Origin: Spirochaetales bacterium
Lineage (GTDB): Bacteria; Spirochaetota; Spirochaetia; SZUA-6; DRHE01
Assembly: GCA_016930895.1 (NCBI GenBank)
Contig: JAFGFV010000011.1
Coordinates: forward strand, 1-10,694
Length of the DNA: 10,694 nucleotides
Direction: 5' to 3'
Shown here: piece by piece, positions 7,019-10,694 of the stretch
How positions within the stretch are numbered: position 1 is the stretch's first letter
Layout of the letters: the number at the start of each line of letters is the position of its first letter
Program-made: the position numbers and the translations under genes
The notes under the pieces: model-generated
What the model was told of the DNA's origin: nothing
The model's input: the letters and a program-made list of their open reading frames with translations, nothing else
The model's database searches: none

Positions 7019-8285
7019 CGTTGACCTCCTTATCCGGCAAACAGAAATGAAAGGTGGCACCCTCCTCCACCGTCCCTTCCGCCCAAACACGTCCGCCGTG
7101 GCGATGAATGATACGCTGCACGATCGCCAGCCCCACGCCGGTGCCTTCGAACTCTTCGCTCCGATGCAGGCGCTGGAACATCCCGAAAAGCTTATGGGCG
7201 TAGGCGGGATCGAATCCCACACCGCTGTCTCTCACGGAGTAGACATTCATTCCCTGGTCACGGGAGCCGGTGATCTCGATTCTGCGCGCCTCTTTCGGGA
7301 GGGTGAACTTGACCGCGTTGTGGAGCAGGTTGGCCCAGACCTGGCGCATCTGGGTAGGGTCGCCCCAGGCGTCCGGCAGGGGAGAGAGGGAGAACCGGAA
7401 GGCGCCCCGCACTTCGGGAGGGATGACCTCATGGTAGATCGAATCGGCCATGGCCCCCATGTCGATGCGTGAGAGCTGAAGCGCCGTGCGGCCGGCACGT
7501 GTCAGGGCCAGCAGATCGGTGATCAGCCGATCCATCCTCTGGGTGTTGGACCGCACCATGTTCAGGAGCCGGTTGCCTTCCGCGTCCAGCTTCTCCGCAT
7601 GGTCCGCCAGTATAGCCTGCGAGAACCCGTCGATCGCCCTCAGCGGCGCCCTGAGGTCATGGGAAACCGAATGCGCGAAGGCTTCCAGTTCCTTGTTGGC
7701 CGCCTCCAGCTGGGCGGTGCGCTCGCTGACACGCTGCTCCAGCTCGGCGTTGAGCGCGCGGATTTGCTCCTCCGCCGAGATCACTTCTTCCAGGTCCGTA
7801 AGCACAAGGCAAGTAACCGGCTGCGCCCCGGCATTTTGCAGGAGCGTTGCCGACATGTACACCGGCACCAGAAGGCCGTCGCTGGATTTAAGACGGATCT
7901 TGCGGCGGCGAGAATCTGTGCCGGCTTGTGCGAGGATGGCTGCAAAGGCCTCATGGTCTTCGGGCGACAGATGGTCCCGCATGGAGGTGCCCAGTATTTC
8001 GACGAGCGGCCGCCGCAACGTTTGCGCCAGAAAGGCGTTGCAGCTCAGGATGTCTCCTCCTGCGGACAGCGTGGCCGTGCCCTCGCTGATTGTCTCGATG
8101 AACTGCCGATAGACCCGGTCGCCCTCGCCCAGGACATGAACCTGTTGTCCCTGGTCGCCGTCGAAAATCAGCGCATCCGCCTCACCGCTGCCGATGGCCC
8201 GCAAGGTCTCTTCCGCTTCGGCCAGCCGGGCACGGAGCTCTTCTATTTCAGCCGGGCGCTCAGGGCCTGGGGTTTCGCTCGTCAC
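7005..8285 (-). CDS. PAS-domain sensor histidine kinase linked to kaiBC
   Basis: This 426-residue soluble kinase is the likely signalling partner of KaiB/KaiC. The N-terminus (about 11-65) is a coiled coil followed by AIGSGEADALI and VLGEGDRVYRQFIE. This linker is typical of soluble PAS kinases whose genes sit near kai genes and Rcp1-like regulators. A PAS domain follows (about 66-168), then a coiled coil (170-205). The HisKA helix has acceptor H209 (SVSHDLRAPL). The ATPase domain has N323 (LLHNAVKF), D353 in RDSGVGF, and GTGVGL at 381-386. This sequence class (HDLRAPLRAIDG) is phytochrome-type. No chromophore-binding domain is present. The start is GTG (8283-8285), 16 bases after the kaiB stop, with CGGAG a little distant. 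Its end overlaps the remnant regulator, so phosphate presumably goes to another receiver in the operon or elsewhere. Confidence 0.95.
   Translation of the reverse strand: MTSETPGPERPAEIEELRARLAEAEETLRAIGSGEADALIFDGDQGQQVHVLGEGDRVYRQFIETISEGTATLSAGGDILSCNAFLAQTLRRPLVEILGTSMRDHLSPEDHEAFAAILAQAGTDSRRRKIRLKSSDGLLVPVYMSATLLQNAGAQPVTCLVLTDLEEVISAEEQIRALNAELEQRVSERTAQLEAANKELEAFAHSVSHDLRAPLRAIDGFSQAILADHAEKLDAEGNRLLNMVRSNTQRMDRLITDLLALTRAGRTALQLSRIDMGAMADSIYHEVIPPEVRGAFRFSLSPLPDAWGDPTQMRQVWANLLHNAVKFTLPKEARRIEITGSRDQGMNVYSVRDSGVGFDPAYAHKLFGMFQRLHRSEEFEGTGVGLAIVQRIIHRHGGRVWAEGTVEEGATFHFCLPDKEVNGGRS
7024..7031 (-). promoter_or_regulatory. Strong Shine-Dalgarno of the remnant regulator
   Basis: AAGGAGGT on the minus strand, inside the end of the kinase gene, is a near-perfect anti-16S match five bases before GTG 7016-7018. 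It decides this start over an ATG at 7006-7008, whose frame encodes no receiver-like sequence. Confidence 0.75.
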
Positions 8286-8301
8286 AACTCAATCGCTCCG
8301 G

Positions 8302-8631
8302 TCATTCGTTCTTGCGCAAATCCAGCCCTACCAGAACGCGCTCGGTGTTGGAAAGGTCGCCGATGATCCGGCGCAACGGCGGTGGCAGCCTCCGCACCAG
8401 AGTGGGGATGGCCAGAATCTGATCGTCCTTGGCCAGGCGCGGATTCTTCAGCAGGTCAACCACCTCGATACTGTAGTGCCCCTTCAGGTTTTTTTCGCAG
8501 ATTTGCTTCAGGTTGTCAAACGCCGCCACCGATTTGGGTGTCTGCCCGGCCACGTAGAGCCGCAGCGTCCATGGCTCATCGGCTTTGGCCTTTGATGTTT
8601 CGAAAGAAACCCCCTTAGGCTCGGTGCTCAT
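8302..8631 (-). CDS. kaiB: Circadian clock protein KaiB
   Basis: This 109-residue protein matches KaiB throughout its core: LYVAGQTP (25-32), [20 protein letters not shown] (59-78) and [19 protein letters not shown] (87-105). In the cyanobacterial clock, KaiB switches from its own fold to a thioredoxin-like fold and binds the CI ring of phosphorylated KaiC. Here it has a polar N-terminal extension of about 20 residues and ends four residues after GLDL, so it lacks the acidic C-terminal tail of the Synechococcus protein. ATG 8629-8631 overlaps the kaiC stop as ATGA, and an SD (GGAGGT) lies five bases upstream within kaiC, so the two proteins should be made together. The family call is secure. 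Whether it fold-switches or serves a timer is inference. Confidence 0.97.
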   Translation of the reverse strand: MSTEPKGVSFETSKAKADEPWTLRLYVAGQTPKSVAAFDNLKQICEKNLKGHYSIEVVDLLKNPRLAKDDQILAIPTLVRRLPPPLRRIIGDLSNTERVLVGLDLRKNE

Positions 8632-10400
8632 CTTGTACCTCCAGAGTTGTGCTTCCTCGGCCCTCTCGGTTTCTCCACCGCATCGGCCCGCCGCTGCTCG
8701 GCCATTTGAACGCGGTCCTCGGTCAGCACGGTGGCCCGCTTTTCGTCCTGCTCTAACACTGTCCGTGCCTTGATTCGCTCGATGTCAAACGCAGCCCGCA
8801 GCGCGGCAATCTGAGCCACCATTGCCCGCCGTTTATCCTGCAGCTCGCGCTTCCTGGCCTCCGCCTCCTGCTCTTCCACGACGGTGTCGGCCTGTTCGCG
8901 TGCCTTCTGGTCCAGGAGTGCGCTGCCGGTGAGGAGGTCCCCCGATGGGCCGACATACACGTCTCGCAGTTCCACCCCGCTATCGGTAAGCAGGAACTCG
9001 CGGATCTGGTTGGAGTGGGCCATGCCGCGAGATTTCAGCAGGTACAGTATGCGGTTTCGTTCTGCGCCGCTTTGGATCTCCCGCAGCACCAACCACGTAT
9101 CCATGAGCGATGACGCCGCGATGTCGCTTGCTGTCATGGGCGTTTCGACGCCCATCAGGCTTGTGAACAGACTGGTGATCCGCTGCGTTTTGAAGAGCCC
9201 TGTCAGCTGCATCAGCATCGTCTTGATCTCACCTTCGCGGCCGAGCGTGACGAAGTTGCTGACAGAATCCATGATGACACGCTGGGGGGCGAACTCGTTC
9301 GTCAGTCTATACACGTTCAACAGGTGCGTCTCCAGGTCGAGTGTGGTCGGGATAATCCCCTGCAGGCGCAGCAGCCCGCTCTGCGCCGCCGGCGCGAGGT
9401 CAATACCAATGGAGCCCATGTTGCGGATGATCTGGATGGGCGCTTCCTCCGAGGCAAGCCACAGGCACCGCTCGCCGCCTGCTACGGCCGCCCGGGCGAA
9501 ATGCGCGGCCAGAGTCGTCTTGCCCGTGCCCGGTGAGCCCGATACCAACACGGTGCTGCCGCGGCGGTAGCCCCCGCCGCCCATCATCGCATCCAGGCGC
9601 GGGATGCCTGAGGAAACCCGCTCGGTGCTCGCCGGGTATTTCAGCTCCGTCGCCGTGACCGGCAGGATGAAGACGCCGCTCTCGTCGATCAGGAACGGCA
9701 ATTCATTCGTGCTGTGGCTGGAGCCGCGATATTTCACGACCCGCAACCGCCGTGTAGACATGTGTGCGGTCACCCGGTGGTCCAGCAGGATCACGCAGTC
9801 GGCCGCATATTCCTCCAACCCGTGACGCGTCAGGTCGCCTTCGCCCTGCTCAGCGGTGACGATCGCAGTCACGCCCTTGGTCTTCAGCCAGAGAAACAGC
9901 CGCTGCAGCTCGGCGCGCAGGATGTCCATGTCGGTCAGCCCGGAGAAGAGCTGATCGATGCCGTCTATCACCACACGGCCGGCGCCTATGCTGCCAATCG
10001 CGTGCTCCAGCCGGATGAACAATCCTCCCAGATCATACTCACCTGACTCGCTGATCTCACTGAGCTCATGGGAAACGCAGTCGATGGCAAGTCTCTTCTG
10101 CGCGACCAGAGTATTGAGATCAAAACCAAGCGAGACGAAATTCTGCGCCAGGGCTTCGGCCTTCTCTTCGAAGCCGACAAACACTCCCGGCTCGCTGAAC
10201 TCGATCGCGCCGTGCACCAGGAACTCCATGGCCAGGAGTGTCTTGCCGCTGCCAGGCCCGCCACACACCAGCGTGGAGCGCCCCTTGGGCAATCCGCCCC
10301 CGGTGAGCTCGTCCAGGCCCTGAATCCCGGTGAGGCTCTTGCGGAGGGCCGGAGCGCGAGAGGTCTTGCGGGTTGACCTCTTGGGCTTATTGCTCTTCAT
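8628..10400 (-). CDS. kaiC: Circadian clock ATPase/kinase KaiC with C-terminal coiled-coil extension
   Basis: This 590-residue protein has two RecA-like KaiC domains, CI and CII. KaiC hexamers hydrolyse ATP in CI and autophosphorylate in CII. CI (about 22-250) has a Walker A GGPGSGKT (47-54), the catalytic pair E78-E79 and a Walker B ending at D146. CII (about 262-490) has GSPGTGKT (288-295), E318-E319 and D378. The positions matching the Synechococcus phosphosites S431/T432 are S430-S431 ([10 protein letters not shown]), a Ser-Ser pair as in KaiC2-like proteins outside the standard clock. After [11 protein letters not shown] a charged, nearly proline-free helical tail (about 495-575) makes this longer than the 519-residue Synechococcus protein. 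The ATG is preceded by AGGAGGGA at a good distance. No kaiA is present, so phosphorylation should be KaiA-independent. It is the first gene of the unit. Confidence 0.97.
   Translation of the reverse strand: MKSNKPKRSTRKTSRAPALRKSLTGIQGLDELTGGGLPKGRSTLVCGGPGSGKTLLAMEFLVHGAIEFSEPGVFVGFEEKAEALAQNFVSLGFDLNTLVAQKRLAIDCVSHELSEISESGEYDLGGLFIRLEHAIGSIGAGRVVIDGIDQLFSGLTDMDILRAELQRLFLWLKTKGVTAIVTAEQGEGDLTRHGLEEYAADCVILLDHRVTAHMSTRRLRVVKYRGSSHSTNELPFLIDESGVFILPVTATELKYPASTERVSSGIPRLDAMMGGGGYRRGSTVLVSGSPGTGKTTLAAHFARAAVAGGERCLWLASEEAPIQIIRNMGSIGIDLAPAAQSGLLRLQGIIPTTLDLETHLLNVYRLTNEFAPQRVIMDSVSNFVTLGREGEIKTMLMQLTGLFKTQRITSLFTSLMGVETPMTASDIAASSLMDTWLVLREIQSGAERNRILYLLKSRGMAHSNQIREFLLTDSGVELRDVYVGPSGDLLTGSALLDQKAREQADTVVEEQEAEARKRELQDKRRAMVAQIAALRAAFDIERIKARTVLEQDEKRATVLTEDRVQMAEQRRADAVEKPRGPRKHNSGGTR
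8637..8642 (-). promoter_or_regulatory. Shine-Dalgarno of kaiB inside the kaiC 3' end
   Basis: GGAGGT lies five bases before the kaiB ATG and encodes part of the last codons of kaiC. Together with the ATGA overlap it supports coupled translation of the two genes. Confidence 0.75.
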
Positions 10401-10607
10401 AAGTCACTTCCCTCCTCTGTCCTGTCTGCCGAGCCCCCTGCCGCGCGCGTATTTGGCCCTCCGTACTGAGTTCCAAAACACGGTCGTTTATTAAGGTCAT
10501 CGGCACGATGCAGGGTTCTCTTGACCTGTTGAGCCGACTCCATTGGCTCTGACACCTTCAGTCCATCCTCGATTTCAGCGGCCGGTTGACTGGCGGCTGT
10601 GGCCAAC
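10401..10607 (-). other. Leader region upstream of kaiC, promoter not identified
   Basis: These 207 bases separate the right repeat from kaiC. I see no convincing sigma-70 or sigma-54 promoter and no hairpin followed by a T-run. One minus-strand frame is open from inside the repeat and stops as TGA overlapping the kaiC ATG (ATGA, 10397-10400). That would fit the truncated end of an upstream operon gene. The peptide (with AAEIEDGLKV, KRTLHRADDL) matches no family I know, so it may be chance. If transcription starts here, the promoter must lie in this region or in the repeat. Confidence 0.4.
10409..10416 (-). promoter_or_regulatory. Shine-Dalgarno of kaiC
   Basis: AGGAGGGA on the minus strand lies eight bases before the ATG at 10398-10400. 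It supports that start, which leaves a basic N-terminal leader of about 20 residues before the CI domain. Confidence 0.8.
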
Positions 10608-10694
10608 AAGTGATAGGAGTTCCTATAATTCGAGTTGGGGGGGCAAATCGCTAAGAACTGCACCGACGGGATGATCAAGGCGGCTCTTCCTGTC
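10608..10694. repeat. Right copy of the 87-base terminal inverted repeat
   Basis: This is the perfect inverted partner of 1-87. It holds the G7 run (10637-10643), the palindrome (10613-10626) and the outward ATG frame (from 10671, plus strand). Identity stops at base 10608: the next inward bases are GTT on one side and ATC on the other. Both copies point outward, so the operon between them sits like cargo between two inverted repeat ends. There is no transposase inside the window. Confidence 0.95.

Noticed and set aside
1..10694. tRNA, rRNA, CRISPR array, riboswitch or replication origin
   Set aside because: No cloverleaf-like sequence, regularly spaced repeats, or recognisable riboswitch or origin motifs were seen. 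Almost all of the interior is filled by protein genes.

Overview
The window is a GC-rich stretch, probably from an uncultured bacterium with a Gram-negative style of signalling. The evidence is several GTG starts, strong Shine-Dalgarno (SD) sequences, a PAS/GAF/REC-rich gene set, and HD-GYP and FapA proteins. No phylum can be fixed from the sequence alone. KaiA is absent and KaiC has a long C-terminal coiled-coil extension, so this is not the standard cyanobacterial clock.

All convincing genes lie on the minus strand and form one tightly packed unit read from right to left: kaiC (10400-8628), kaiB (8631-8302), a PAS histidine kinase (8285-7005), a remnant response regulator of 47 codons (7018-6875), a 1162-residue multidomain hybrid histidine kinase (6881-3393), a REC-HD-GYP regulator (3396-2254), a single-domain CheY-like receiver (2238-1888), and a FapA/DUF342 protein (1881-349). 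Junctions are ATGA overlaps, other short overlaps, or gaps of at most about 16 bases, which suggests one operon with coupled translation. The inferred logic is a KaiB/KaiC nucleotide- and phosphorylation-driven timer or energy sensor that feeds a histidine kinase and phosphorelay. Its recognisable outputs are cyclic-di-GMP hydrolysis (HD-GYP), a stand-alone receiver, and a FapA protein of a family linked to flagella and the cell surface. The apparent partner regulator of the first kinase is broken: it keeps a near-perfect SD but has lost most of its receiver domain.

The two ends of the window (1-87 and 10608-10694) are perfect 87-base inverted copies of one sequence. Each carries a small palindrome, a 7-G run and an outward-facing ATG reading frame that runs off the end. 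This could be two inverted copies of an insertion sequence or other repeat flanking the operon, or an assembly artefact in which the contig stopped one k-mer into a repeat. No transposase, tRNA, rRNA or CRISPR array is visible inside. The 261 bases between the left repeat and fapA, and the 207 bases between kaiC and the right repeat, hold no secure gene; each has a weak open frame that may be the cut-off end of a neighbouring gene.
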